A DNA stretch of 64,000 bases from Heteroscillospira sp050943935 (GTDB taxonomy: Bacteria; Bacillota; Clostridia; Oscillospirales; Oscillospiraceae): assembly GCA_050943935.1 (NCBI GenBank), contig JBMNQC010000006.1:62001-126000 (forward strand). The letters are read 5' to 3'. Position 1 is the first letter of the stretch. Each line of letters begins with the position of its first letter. The translations under genes were made by a program, and so were the position numbers. The notes beneath the pieces were generated by a model. That model did no database searches. It saw only the letters and a list, made by a program, of their open reading frames with translations, and was not told the origin of the DNA. Of the stretch, positions 33,636 to 44,492 are shown in pieces.

Positions 33636-34919
33636 ATGGAAGAGGGCAGTTTGTTGTCCTGGTTTATTATCTTCATGCTGCTGTTAGCCGCCGCGTATTT
33701 TGCCGTGGCCGAAACGGCGCTGGCTTCCGTCAGCCGCATCCGTCTTAAAACTCTTATGGACAGGGGCGACAACAGAGCCAGACGCGCCATGGCCGTGCTG
33801 GACGACTTTGACAAAGCCATTACCACCATCCTTATAGGCACCAACATCACCCATCTGGCCGTGGCCTCCATGGTTACCGTTATAGTGCGCCGTGAGCTGG
33901 GCATGAGCTTTGTGGCCATAAGCACCATAGCCACCACCATAGTGGTGTTCTTCGCAGCCGAGATGCTGCCCAAGAGCATAGGCAAAAAATACAGCGAGCG
34001 CTTTGCCCTGGCCACAGCAGGCTCTCTCAGCTTTCTTATGAAGCTGCTCACTCCCGTGAGCGCCGTGCTCTCGTTTATAGGTTCCGCTGTGGCAAAACTT
34101 ACCCCCGGCGACGCTGAAAAAACCGTAACCGAGGACGAACTGTACGACATCATTGAAAACATGAAGGACGACGGCGAGCTGGACGCCGAGAAGGGCGAGC
34201 TTGTCCACTCCGCGCTGATGTTCGCAGATGTCACAGTAGAGGGCGTGCTCACCTCCCGGGTGGATGTGGCCGCCATAAATGTGGCCGATTCTCAGGAGGA
34301 GATACTGGCCAAGATAAAAGAGGAAAAGCACAGCCGCCTGCCCGTGTACCGGGACAGTATAGACAATATCATAGGCATCCTCCAGATACGCAAATACATA
34401 AAGGCCTATCTGCGTGAAGGCCCGGGACTGGATATAGTCTCCCTGCTGGACGAGGCCTATTTCGTGCATCAGAGCACCAATATAGATGAGCTGCTGCCCG
34501 CCATGAGCCGCCACAAAATGAATATGGCCATAGTTACCGATAACTACGGCGGAACTCTGGGCATAGTCACCATAGAGGATATACTGGAAGAGCTTGTAGG
34601 CGATATCTGGGACGAGGATGACGATGTTGTCGAATCCTTCCGTCCCCTGCCCGACGGCGGCGTCGAGGTGGACGCCGAGGCCAGCATAGAGGATACCTTT
34701 GAATATCTGGACTTCACCGACCCGGAGGACAACGAGTGGAACCACAAGCTCATGGGCGAGTGGGCCTACGAGCAGTTTGAGCTGCTCCCCCGCGAGGGCG
34801 ACAGCTTCATATACCACGAGGTAAAATTTGTGATATCCAAAATGCAGAATCACCGCATTATGAAAATAAGCGTCTATCTTCCCAAAAGCGCTGAGGCAGC
34901 GGAAGGAGGCGAGGAGTAA
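33636..34919 (+). CDS. HlyC/CorC (CNNM/UPF0053) family transporter, first paralogue
   Basis: About 427 residues. An N-terminal CNNM membrane domain of four helices (residues 5-140, with ETALASVSRIRLKTL and GTNITHLAV) precedes two CBS domains (residues 190-320, SRLPVYRDSIDNIIGIL, TDNYGGTLGIVTIEDILEELVGDIWDE) and a CorC_HlyC domain at the end. Members move or sense Mg2+/Co2+, and CBS domains bind nucleotides. AAAGGAG supports the start at 33636. It overlaps the second paralogue by one base (TAATG). Confidence 0.92.
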   Translation: MEEGSLLSWFIIFMLLLAAAYFAVAETALASVSRIRLKTLMDRGDNRARRAMAVLDDFDKAITTILIGTNITHLAVASMVTVIVRRELGMSFVAISTIATTIVVFFAAEMLPKSIGKKYSERFALATAGSLSFLMKLLTPVSAVLSFIGSAVAKLTPGDAEKTVTEDELYDIIENMKDDGELDAEKGELVHSALMFADVTVEGVLTSRVDVAAINVADSQEEILAKIKEEKHSRLPVYRDSIDNIIGILQIRKYIKAYLREGPGLDIVSLLDEAYFVHQSTNIDELLPAMSRHKMNMAIVTDNYGGTLGIVTIEDILEELVGDIWDEDDDVVESFRPLPDGGVEVDAEASIEDTFEYLDFTDPEDNEWNHKLMGEWAYEQFELLPREGDSFIYHEVKFVISKMQNHRIMKISVYLPKSAEAAEGGEE

Positions 34920-36184
34920 TGGGCAATTATGTCTGGTATGCCATTTTGGTGGTGCTCATAGCAATGTCCGGCTTTTTCTCCGCTTCGGAGATGGCTTTTT
35001 CCTCCGCCAACCGGATACGCATAGAGAACCTCATGGAGGCGGGCGACCGCAGAGCCAGAGCCGCCTTTTATATCACCGAGCACTTTGACGACGCTCTGAG
35101 CGCCATACTCATAGGCAACAACCTGGTGAACATAGCCTCCTCATCCATAGCCACCATAGTGGCCATACTCGTGGCCGGCGAGGAATACACCGCCGTGGCT
35201 ACGGCAATAATTACTGTGCTTATCATCATCTTCGGCGAGACCATGCCCAAGATTCTGGCCAAGAAAAACGCCAACCGCTTTTCCCTGTCCGCGGCCTACA
35301 TCGTCCGCGCCCTCACCTGTGTGCTGCGCCCGGTCATCGTGGTGGTGGTCTGGCTCATAAATTTAATCACCCGCAACATGGGCGAGGCCGACGAGGAGGA
35401 TGAGGACGCCGCCGTTGAGGAGCTCCAGTCCATAATTGAGACCGTTGAGGACGAGGGCGTTATAGACGGCGACCGCTCCGAACTGCTGCAGGCGGCTCTG
35501 GATTTTTCCGAAATATCCGCCAGCGAGGTCATGACCGCCCGTGTGGATATGCTGGCCATAGACATTGACGACGACCCGAAGGAGATCTTCTCCGTTATAG
35601 AGGAGGCCCCCTACTCCCGCGTGCCCGTATACGAGGACAGCGTGGACAATATAATCGGCGTGCTGTATCTGAACCACTATTTCAAGGCCATGGTGGACGG
35701 CGGCAGCGCCGACATACGCAGCATAATGATTCAGCCCTGCTACGTTTATAAAACCATGAAGCTTCCCGCCGTGCTGGGCGAGCTTAAACGCAGAAAGACC
35801 CACATGGCCGTTGTGACCGACGAATACGGCGGCTCAATGGGTATAATAACCATGGAGGATGTGCTGGAGCAGCTGGTGGGCGAGATATGGGACGAGACCG
35901 ACGAGATAGAGCCCGAGGTCATCGAGACTTCCACCGGCGTCTATGAGCTGGACGGCGACCTGAGCATAAGCGATTTTCTGGAGCTTATGCAATGGGATGA
36001 GGATGCCTTCGATACGGACAGCGCCACCGTGGGCGGCTGGTGCATAGAGATGCTGGGCCACTTCCCCGTTGACGGCGAGTGCTTTGAGTATGAAAACCTC
36101 TCTGTCCGCGTGGACAAAATGGATGGCCTGCGCGTTGACCAGCTCACCGTGACGGTTAACCCCTCCACGCCGAAAGACGAATAG
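34919..36184 (+). CDS. HlyC/CorC (CNNM/UPF0053) family transporter, second paralogue
   Basis: 421 residues with the same order as its neighbour: CNNM membrane domain (ASEMAFSSANRIRIENL, GNNLVNIAS), two CBS domains (SRVPVYEDSVDNIIGVL, TDEYGGSMGIITMEDVLEQLVGEIWDE) and the C-terminal CorC_HlyC domain. An acidic stretch GEADEEDEDAA follows the membrane part. The one-base overlap and parallel motifs suggest an old tandem duplication and possibly a heteromeric unit. Confidence 0.92.
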   Translation: MGNYVWYAILVVLIAMSGFFSASEMAFSSANRIRIENLMEAGDRRARAAFYITEHFDDALSAILIGNNLVNIASSSIATIVAILVAGEEYTAVATAIITVLIIIFGETMPKILAKKNANRFSLSAAYIVRALTCVLRPVIVVVVWLINLITRNMGEADEEDEDAAVEELQSIIETVEDEGVIDGDRSELLQAALDFSEISASEVMTARVDMLAIDIDDDPKEIFSVIEEAPYSRVPVYEDSVDNIIGVLYLNHYFKAMVDGGSADIRSIMIQPCYVYKTMKLPAVLGELKRRKTHMAVVTDEYGGSMGIITMEDVLEQLVGEIWDETDEIEPEVIETSTGVYELDGDLSISDFLELMQWDEDAFDTDSATVGGWCIEMLGHFPVDGECFEYENLSVRVDKMDGLRVDQLTVTVNPSTPKDE

Positions 36185-36210
36185 CTTTCTATTTTAAGAC
36201 AGGAATATCT

Positions 36211-36897
36211 ATGACAAACCGCAAAATCAAAAGCTTTTTTCTCCGCGCTCTGGCGCTGCTGCTTGTCCTCGGCATACTGGGCGGCGCGGCGGTGCTGGGT
36301 CTGAACCTCTATATCTGCTCATCCGCCGGCAATTATCTGCTCACTCCGGAGGAGGCGGCAGAGCTGGACGGCGCCGACTGCATACTTATCCTCGGCTGTG
36401 CCGTCTGGGCAAACAACACCCCCAGTCCCATGCTGGCCGACCGGCTCGAAAGAGGCGTGGAACTGTACAAAGCCGGGGCGGCCCCCAAGATAATAGTGAG
36501 CGGCGACCATGGCCGGGAATACTACGACGAAGTGAACGTCATGCGTTCCTGGTGTCTGGACGCGGGAGTTCCCGCCGAGGACCTGTTCATGGACCATGCG
36601 GGCTTCTCCACCTATGAGAGCGTATACCGCGCCCGGGATGTGTTCGCCTGCAAAAAGCTCATTATCGTCACTCAGGAATACCACCTGTACCGGGCGGTCT
36701 ACTCAGCCAGAGCCCTGGGGCTGGACGCTTACGGCGTCGCCTCCGACCTGCGGCCATATGGCGGCCAGTTCTACCGGGATGTCCGGGAGGTGCTGGCGCG
36801 GGTGAAGGACTTCTTCTACGTCCGCTTTGACGTGCAGCCAACCTATCTGGGCGATGTGATCCCCGTATCCGGCAACGGCAACGCTACTCTCGGATAA
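36211..36897 (+). CDS. SanA/YdcF-like DUF218 membrane-anchored protein
   Basis: 228 residues. An N-terminal membrane helix (residues 9-33) is followed by the DUF218 Rossmann-like domain: ILILGCAVWANNTPSPMLADRLERG, KIIVSGDHGREYYDEVNVM, STYESVYRARDVF and VTQEYHLYRAVYSARALGL. E. coli SanA affects envelope permeability and vancomycin resistance at high temperature; the biochemical function remains unclear. It follows the CorC pair by 26 bases and may share their transcript, ending at the hairpin 36946-36986. Confidence 0.87.
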   Translation: MTNRKIKSFFLRALALLLVLGILGGAAVLGLNLYICSSAGNYLLTPEEAAELDGADCILILGCAVWANNTPSPMLADRLERGVELYKAGAAPKIIVSGDHGREYYDEVNVMRSWCLDAGVPAEDLFMDHAGFSTYESVYRARDVFACKKLIIVTQEYHLYRAVYSARALGLDAYGVASDLRPYGGQFYRDVREVLARVKDFFYVRFDVQPTYLGDVIPVSGNGNATLG

Positions 36898-36902
36898 TAC
36901 AG

Positions 36903-37122
36903 CCAAACACCCCGCGCGACTTCAGGCGGGCATTCATTAAACAGTAAAAGGTCGGGTATCTGAAAGACAGATACCCGGCCTTTTTTGTATGGAACAACAC
37001 CCCCCCTTGTGCAAAGGGAGCTGTCAGCCAGCCTTTCGGTTTTATCACCAGTTTTTTATTGTCATCACGAGCATTTCATGTTATCCTTTAACAGGAAGGA
37101 TTTGTATTGGAAAGGTTGGTGA
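36903..37122 (+). repeat. Terminator-promoter cassette, copy A
   Basis: About 220 bases closely matching 37406-37625. In order it holds the terminator stem (36950-36980, T-run to 36986), a CCCTTGTGCAAAGGG segment shared with other intergenic repeats, a promoter TTGTCA (37059-37064), 17 bases, TATCCT (37082-37087), and the segment TTGGAAAGGTTGGTGA. Similarity stops exactly where the two downstream genes begin to differ. Confidence 0.85.
36946..36986 (+). terminator. Intrinsic terminator after the SanA-like gene
   Basis: 13-bp stem with one G-T pair (36950-36962 and 36968-36980), a five-base loop and a six-T run. A copy lies at about 37450-37490. Confidence 0.88.
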
Positions 37123-37130
37123 CGGCTTAT

Positions 37131-37352
37131 ATGACTATGTTCATTGCCTACCTGAGACGCGGACTATGGTTGGACTTACGTGATAGGCTTGGTCCCGCTA
37201 TTGTGCCGGGAATCATGTTCTTTCTGGCGGTATACTTCGGGTATCAGACGTTTCATGCAATACACGAGCATTCCGAAAAGTGGCATCGCTTTGCCCTGCT
37301 CTCATCAGTATTCTCCGCGTTAACTGTACTCATTATCATTGTTGTGACGTGA
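37131..37352 (+). CDS. Small membrane protein A downstream of duplicated promoter cassette
   Basis: 73 residues from the ATG at 37131; in-frame TTG (37107) and GTG (37119) starts would add 8 or 4 residues, and the GGAAAGG at 37109-37115 does not decide between them. Two membrane helices are visible (GPAIVPGIMFFLAVYFGY and FALLSSVFSALTVLIIIVV) with a basic N-terminus (AYLRRGLW) and a His-rich loop HAIHEHSEKWH. I recognise no family. It has its own promoter and terminator, which supports expression. Confidence 0.6.
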   Translation: MTMFIAYLRRGLWLDLRDRLGPAIVPGIMFFLAVYFGYQTFHAIHEHSEKWHRFALLSSVFSALTVLIIIVVT

Positions 37353-37358
37353 GACCGC

Positions 37359-37388
37359 AAAAAGCTCACCCTCCCGGGTGAGCTTTTT
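37359..37388 (+). terminator. Intrinsic terminator after small membrane protein A
   Basis: AAAAAGCTCACCC paired with GGGTGAGCTTTTT. The same terminator follows small membrane protein B at 37907-37937. Confidence 0.9.
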
Positions 37389-37405
37389 TATTTTACCTAA
37401 GAGAG

Positions 37406-37625
37406 CTAAACACCCCGGCGCGGTTTTAGTCGGGCATTCATTAAACAGTAAAAGGTCGGGTATCTGAAAGACAGATACCCGGCCTTTTTTGTATGGAACA
37501 ACGGCCCCCTTGTGCAAAGGGAGCTGTCAGCCTTCCTTTCGGTTTTATTACTAATTTTTTATTGACATCACAAGCATTTTATATTATTCTTTAACAAGAA
37601 GAATTTGTATTGGAAAGGTTGGTGA
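37406..37625 (+). repeat. Terminator-promoter cassette, copy B
   Basis: Second copy of the 36903-37122 block, with promoter TTGACA (37562-37567), 17 bases, TATTCT (37585-37590). The conserved TTGGAAAGG end opens a frame of only 21 codons (TTG at 37610 to a TAG near 37675) before the next gene, unlike in copy A. This block and its tail fill the gap 37389-37681. Confidence 0.85.
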
Positions 37626-37681
37626 GTCCAAAACACATTATAATAAATGATTATTTTAATGAATTTGAGGACTAGTGTAAT

Positions 37682-37900
37682 ATGTATACTATAAGTACTT
37701 GCTTAATATTGCTCTTATCCGCAGCAATCGTCCCCGTATGCATTGACTTTTTCGCCGGACGTGATAAGCTGAACGAAAAGCTTTCCACCGAAAGGGGACG
37801 AATCGAACTCCTACTTCTATCACTAATTCCGGTCGTTATTATGTGGCACTTAATTTATATCGCCTACTGTTTAGGGAATATTAAGGTATCGTATTCATAA
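37682..37900 (+). CDS. Small membrane protein B downstream of duplicated promoter cassette
   Basis: 72 residues, two hydrophobic segments (TCLILLLSAAIVPVCIDFF and LLLLSLIPVVIMWHLIYIAY) around a charged loop GRDKLNEKLSTERGR. It shares size and topology, but little visible sequence, with small protein A. Ribosome site weak (TGAGGA about 13 bases upstream). The strong promoter and terminator around it support it as a gene. Function unknown. Confidence 0.58.
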   Translation: MYTISTCLILLLSAAIVPVCIDFFAGRDKLNEKLSTERGRIELLLLSLIPVVIMWHLIYIAYCLGNIKVSYS

Positions 37901-37906
37901 TCACAC

Positions 37907-37937
37907 AAAAAGCTCACCCTCCCGGGTGAGCTTTTTT
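37907..37937. terminator. Terminator shared by small membrane protein B and the ClpE-like gene
   Basis: Same stem as at 37359-37388, with A-run and T-run on opposite sides. It lies between convergent genes, 17 bases from the ClpE-like stop. Confidence 0.88.
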
Positions 37938-37953
37938 ATATCTGTTTTTTCTC

Positions 37954-40257
<2,304 letters not shown>

Positions 40258-40293
40258 AGTATTCTCCTAAAAACGGCAGCGCGGTCGTGGCCG

Positions 40294-41010
40294 CTAAATG
40301 CCAAGATATGAGGCCAGCATATTGTGGTCCATGAAGAAGCTCAAAAGCCAGGTTTTTTCCAGCATCCCGTCGGGGAAAACAATGCCGGCAAAGCGCAGAG
40401 TCCAGGCCAGCACCAGGCAGAGCATTATACCCTCTATGAGGCCGCATATAATGCCGCCCAGCTCGTTTCCGGAGCCGATATACGGCACACGGAAGCTGAG
40501 ATTCGTAAGATTTCCGATAACCGTGAGCACTATGGCGCAAAGTACGAAAAACAGCAGGAAGGCTCCCGCAAAGGCCAGAGAGCGGCACACCACCTCGGCC
40601 AGTCCGTCCGACAGGTCGGTACTGTTTGCGCTTGAATATTCCACCGCTTTTGCGGCCATCTCCTGAGCCGCATCAGAGTTGAGCCCCAGTTCTCCCAGCG
40701 CACGCTCGGCAGAGCGCTGTCCCAATTCGGGGTTCTGCGCCAGCATATCCTCTATGGAGTATTCGCTCTCCTCCACGCCCATGACGGCGTATACGCTCTC
40801 GCTCAGCAGCTTATCGGTATATCCGCCCACAAAGGGGCGCATTGCGGTGACGACCTCCTGGGAGTAGGCATTGGATAGTGCGTTTCCCACCAGTATGGAC
40901 ACCACCAGCACCAGTATGCCGCCTATGCCCATGACCAATCCCTTTTTGTATCCGCTCCATACGGAAATGGCTATTATGGCCACCAGCATCAGATCCAGCA
41001 GAATTTTCAT
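40294..41010 (-). CDS. CvpA family membrane protein
   Basis: About 238 residues with four main hydrophobic segments. The N-terminus LDLMLVAIIAISVWSGYKKGLVMGIGGI and the later SLAFAGAFLLFFVLCAIVL and GGIICGLIEGIMLCLVLAW match CvpA proteins (colicin V production, envelope homeostasis in Enterobacteria). The start at 41010 follows GAGGAAG and lies just after the DUF5711 gene. Function in Firmicutes unclear. Confidence 0.82.
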   Translation of the reverse strand: MKILLDLMLVAIIAISVWSGYKKGLVMGIGGILVLVVSILVGNALSNAYSQEVVTAMRPFVGGYTDKLLSESVYAVMGVEESEYSIEDMLAQNPELGQRSAERALGELGLNSDAAQEMAAKAVEYSSANSTDLSDGLAEVVCRSLAFAGAFLLFFVLCAIVLTVIGNLTNLSFRVPYIGSGNELGGIICGLIEGIMLCLVLAWTLRFAGIVFPDGMLEKTWLLSFFMDHNMLASYLGI

Positions 41011-41018
41011 ATTCTTCC

Positions 41019-41996
41019 TCACTTCCTGTGAATTTCCGCAGCCAGAGGCCAAAGCACCACAGCCGCGTTTTTATCTGTTATGACGTTTACGGGTATGTAT
41101 TTGTTCTCAATAGTTTGAGTTATCTCCAGATTTTCGTCAAAAATCAGCGTCTTTTCCCCGCATATGACCGTGGGGCGCAGGCCAGTGCCAAAGCGCAGCG
41201 GCCGCTCCCCGTCATAGACGGCGCGCACGGAGCCGTCTGTATTCAGCAGCAGTATGCCGTCTTCCGTCTGCGCGCATATTTCACCGGAAAATGACCTGAC
41301 AATTCCCGCTCTGTCCTCAAAAGTCCCTGTATTGCTGCCATCCATTTTGAAAAAATACAGCGCATCGCCGGTCTGAGCACAGACACCTTTGTCCGCGGCA
41401 AGCAGCGCCTTTACTCCCGGCAGAGTGATGCGGGCCGCCTCGTCGGGACCAGACAGAAATACCAGCTCATCCTCCAGCATAAGGCAGGCGCCCTTTTCCG
41501 TCAGCAGCAGCTCTCTGCACACTCCGGAGCTGAGGCAGCGCCGGAACAGGGGCGTGGTACGGGCGTAAAATGTAACGGTGCAGGGGTAATATCCCCCGGT
41601 GCGGGACACAGCCAGGCTGCCGCCCAGCAGCTCCAGCGCCAGAATCTCCCCATCCTCCGCCGGCAGAAGCCCTTCCATACCCTTTGGTGAATACAGGCGC
41701 ACGCTGTTTTCGGCGCAAACCGCCAGCAGCTCTCCGTCTGAGGCGCTCAATTCCGGGGACAGGGGCAGCTTTTCATCAAAAAGCAGCTCGCCATGTTTAT
41801 CATAAACAGCTATACCGGAGCTGTCCAGCGCGGCGAAGCCGTCTCCGAGGGGCAGGTATTCCTCTCCCCCATGGAGTATCGGCATAAGCTCCGTCTCCGG
41901 AGCACGCAGGCGCGGAGCCAGAGCGAAAAGCAGGAGCAGTATTATCACCCATGCGCATGGCATGAGCAGCTTTTTTCTCGCAGTCTCAAGGGGCAT
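41019..41996 (-). CDS. DUF5711-like membrane-anchored beta-propeller protein
   Basis: About 325 residues. One N-terminal membrane helix (LLMPCAWVIILLLLFALAP) is followed by repeating beta-strand units (GDGFAALDSSGIAVYDKHGELLF, DGELLAVCAENSVRLYSPKG, and so on), suggesting an extracytoplasmic propeller. The start at 41996 is favoured over 42011 because GGGAGATGAT lies 8 bases before it. It resembles DUF5711 proteins of clostridia; no catalytic motif is seen. It lies between truA and the CvpA gene on the same strand. Confidence 0.7.
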   Translation of the reverse strand: MPLETARKKLLMPCAWVIILLLLFALAPRLRAPETELMPILHGGEEYLPLGDGFAALDSSGIAVYDKHGELLFDEKLPLSPELSASDGELLAVCAENSVRLYSPKGMEGLLPAEDGEILALELLGGSLAVSRTGGYYPCTVTFYARTTPLFRRCLSSGVCRELLLTEKGACLMLEDELVFLSGPDEAARITLPGVKALLAADKGVCAQTGDALYFFKMDGSNTGTFEDRAGIVRSFSGEICAQTEDGILLLNTDGSVRAVYDGERPLRFGTGLRPTVICGEKTLIFDENLEITQTIENKYIPVNVITDKNAAVVLWPLAAEIHRK

Positions 41997-42061
41997 ATCA
42001 TCATCTCCCATGGAGATAATATACACCCGCAATGAGACGAAAAAGCTCGAAAAACACCGGA

Positions 42062-42826
42062 CTACTTCGCCATCATTTCCCCAGCGGCTCCGGGATACCA
42101 CACCCGGGACATATACAGGCCCTGGGGCGGCATGGTGGGTCCGGTCAGGCGGCGGTCGCCCTTTTCCAGCAGGGCCGGAATATCCTCCGGCCGGAGCTTG
42201 CCGTGTCCGGCATAGACCATGGTGCCCACTATGGCGCGCACCATATTGTAGAGAAAACCGTTTGCACAGACGGCGATTTCAATGAGGTCGCCGTGCTTTT
42301 CCGCCCTGCACCAGTAGACGGTGCGCACGGTGGTCTTTGTCTCCGTGCCCAGGCTGCGCACGGCGGCAAAATCGTGAGTGCCCTCAAAGGCCCGGCCCGC
42401 CGCGGCGATGCGGCTGAAATCCACGACCGATGGATAAAAGCACACCCTGTCCTGCCAGAAAGGGTCTCGGATACGGCTGTTGTGTATGCGGTAGACGTAC
42501 TCCTTTTGTATGCAGGAGCCTATGGCGTTAAAGTTCTCATCCACCTCCACGGCGTCGTGCACGGCTATATCCATGGGCAGGCGGGCGTTCACCGCAAGAG
42601 GTATACGGTCTAAAGGTATGCGGCTGTCGGTGCGGAAATTTGCACAGTAGCGCAGGGCGTGCACGCCCGCGTCCGTGCGTCCGCAGCCGGTGACCTTCAC
42701 CTGATGGCCGCAGGTAAGGCTGAGAGCCCGCTCCACGGTCTCCGCCACTGTGACCTCGGTTTTCTGCACCTGCCAGCCGTGATAGGCGGTTCCGTCGTAG
42801 CTCAGCCTCAGGGCGATGTTTCTCAC
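42062..42826 (-). CDS. truA: tRNA pseudouridine synthase A
   Basis: About 254 residues. It contains the catalytic motif GCGRTDAGVHAL with the nucleophilic Asp (about residue 52), YDGTAYHGWQ at the start and NGFLYNMVRAIVGTMV near residue 205, all typical of TruA, which makes pseudouridine at tRNA positions 38-40. The GTG at 42826 overlaps the EcfT stop (GTGA) and fixes the start. truA after ecfA1-ecfA2-ecfT is a common arrangement in Firmicutes. Confidence 0.95.
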   Translation of the reverse strand: MRNIALRLSYDGTAYHGWQVQKTEVTVAETVERALSLTCGHQVKVTGCGRTDAGVHALRYCANFRTDSRIPLDRIPLAVNARLPMDIAVHDAVEVDENFNAIGSCIQKEYVYRIHNSRIRDPFWQDRVCFYPSVVDFSRIAAAGRAFEGTHDFAAVRSLGTETKTTVRTVYWCRAEKHGDLIEIAVCANGFLYNMVRAIVGTMVYAGHGKLRPEDIPALLEKGDRRLTGPTMPPQGLYMSRVWYPGAAGEMMAK

Positions 42827-43635
42827 AGCAGTACCCCCCAGAAGCGGAATACGAACATGAGTGCCGTAATGGCGCATCCGGCGGCGAGAACCAGGAAGTC
42901 GCTGCGGGAATAGCTCAGCTCTTTCATGCGGGTGCGGCCTACGCCGCCGTTGTAGCAGCGGCACTCCATTGCCACGGCCAGCTCGTCGGCCCGCTTGAAG
43001 GCGCTTACAAACAGGGGCACCAGCAGGGGCAGCAGGGCTTTGGCCCGCTGAGCCAGATTGCCCGTGTCAAAGGAAGCGCCCCGGGCCTTCTGAGCGGACA
43101 TTATCTTGTCAGTCTCCCCTATGAGGGTGGGGATAAAACGCAGGGCTATGCTCATCATCATGGATATATCATGCACAGGCACTTTCAGTTTTTTCAGGGG
43201 GGTCATAATTTTTTCCAGGCCGTCGGTAATGGCCAGGGGCGAGGTGGTGTAGGTGAGCAGGAAGGTGCCGCACACCAGCATGGCTATGCGCAGCAGCATG
43301 AACACCGCCCGGCGCAGACCGCCCCAGGTGAGGTGCAGGAAGCCCAGGGAGAAGATAACGTCCTCGCCGCCGGTGAAAAAGGCGTTTATAAAGGCCGTAA
43401 GGGCTATCACCAGCATTAGCGGCTTCAGTCCCCGCACCATTACTGAGAATCTGACATGGGAAATGCGCATACACGCAAACAGCACCAGGGCCATTATGCC
43501 GTAGGCGGTAAAGGAGCTCACCGCGAACAGGGCTATGATATATAAAAATGTAAGGATAAGCTTGGTTCTTGGGTCAAGTCTGTGTGCCGGGGTATTTCCG
43601 GGGAAGAACTGGCCCAGGGTCACATCCTTCAGCAT
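42823..43635 (-). CDS. ecfT: Energy-coupling factor transporter T component (general ECF module)
   Basis: 270 residues with about five helices. It starts GQFFPGNTPAHRLDPRTKLILTFLYI, the standard EcfT opening, and carries the coupling motif SAQKARGASFD near residue 185. It overlaps ecfA2 by 7 bases. Together with ecfA1 and ecfA2 it forms the shared (group II) energising module for dispersed S components such as those for riboflavin, biotin or folate. Confidence 0.95.
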   Translation of the reverse strand: MLKDVTLGQFFPGNTPAHRLDPRTKLILTFLYIIALFAVSSFTAYGIMALVLFACMRISHVRFSVMVRGLKPLMLVIALTAFINAFFTGGEDVIFSLGFLHLTWGGLRRAVFMLLRIAMLVCGTFLLTYTTSPLAITDGLEKIMTPLKKLKVPVHDISMMMSIALRFIPTLIGETDKIMSAQKARGASFDTGNLAQRAKALLPLLVPLFVSAFKRADELAVAMECRCYNGGVGRTRMKELSYSRSDFLVLAAGCAITALMFVFRFWGVLL

Positions 43636-44492
43636 ACGCCCGCCCCCTTCATGTCCAGCAGAGCGCGCTCAAGCTGTTCCAGAGTGAAGATGCCCGCAGG
43701 CAGGGGCACGCCTCTGTTTCTCAGCGCCCGGGCTATCTTGGTGGCCTGGGGCACGGTGAGGCCTATCTCCTCCAGCTCGGCGTCCCGGCTGAATACCTCG
43801 GCGGGAGTGCCCAGCATGGCTATGCGGCTGCCGCTGAACACGGCCAGCCTGTCGGCGCAGCGGGCCACATCGTCCATGCTGTGGCTCACCAGCAGCACGG
43901 CGGCGCCGGTAGCGTCCCGGTAGTCCCGGATGTTTTTCAGCAGGTTTTCCCGGCCCTCGGGGTCAAGACCCGCGGTGGGCTCGTCCAGCACCAGCACCTC
44001 AGGCTCCATGGCGATAACGCCCGCGATGGCTACCCGGCGCTTCTGTCCACCGGACAGCTCCAGAGGCGATACCTCAAACAGCTCCCCGGACAGTCCCACA
44101 AAGCCCGCGGCCTCACGGACGCGGCGGTCAATCTCAGCTTCGGAGAGGCCCATATTGCCCGGGCCGAAGGCTATATCCCGGCGGACAGTCTCCTCAAAAA
44201 GCTGATACTCCGGGTACTGGAACACCAGTCCCACCCGGAATCTGGCATCACGGCTGCGCTCCTTCGAGACGTTTATGTCCTCGCCGCCCAGGAGCACCCG
44301 GCCGGAGGTGGGCTTCAAGAGACCGTTGAGATGCTGGATAAAGGTGCTTTTTCCGCTGCCCGTGTGGCCTATGACACCCAGCAGCTCGCCCTTTTCTATC
44401 TCAATATCTATATTTTCAATTGCAACAGTCTCGAAAGGCGTGCCCGCGCCGTATACGTGGGTAAGCCCTTCGGTTTTCAAAAGGGATGACAT
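43629..44492 (-). CDS. ecfA2: Energy-coupling factor transporter ATP-binding protein EcfA2
   Basis: 287 residues. Walker A GHTGSGKSTFIQHLNGL (about residue 43), Q-loop GLVFQYPEYQLFEETV, signature LSGGQKRRVAIAG and Walker B VLVLDEPTAGLDPEGR are intact. The start ATG immediately follows the ecfA1 stop. Hydrolyses ATP with EcfA1 as a heterodimer to drive vitamin uptake. Confidence 0.95.
   Translation of the reverse strand: MSSLLKTEGLTHVYGAGTPFETVAIENIDIEIEKGELLGVIGHTGSGKSTFIQHLNGLLKPTSGRVLLGGEDINVSKERSRDARFRVGLVFQYPEYQLFEETVRRDIAFGPGNMGLSEAEIDRRVREAAGFVGLSGELFEVSPLELSGGQKRRVAIAGVIAMEPEVLVLDEPTAGLDPEGRENLLKNIRDYRDATGAAVLLVSHSMDDVARCADRLAVFSGSRIAMLGTPAEVFSRDAELEEIGLTVPQATKIARALRNRGVPLPAGIFTLEQLERALLDMKGAGVC

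Noticed and set aside
33684..34853. Minus-strand open frame of 389 codons
   Set aside because: Mirror of the first CorC-like gene, which has clear CBS domains and a ribosome site.
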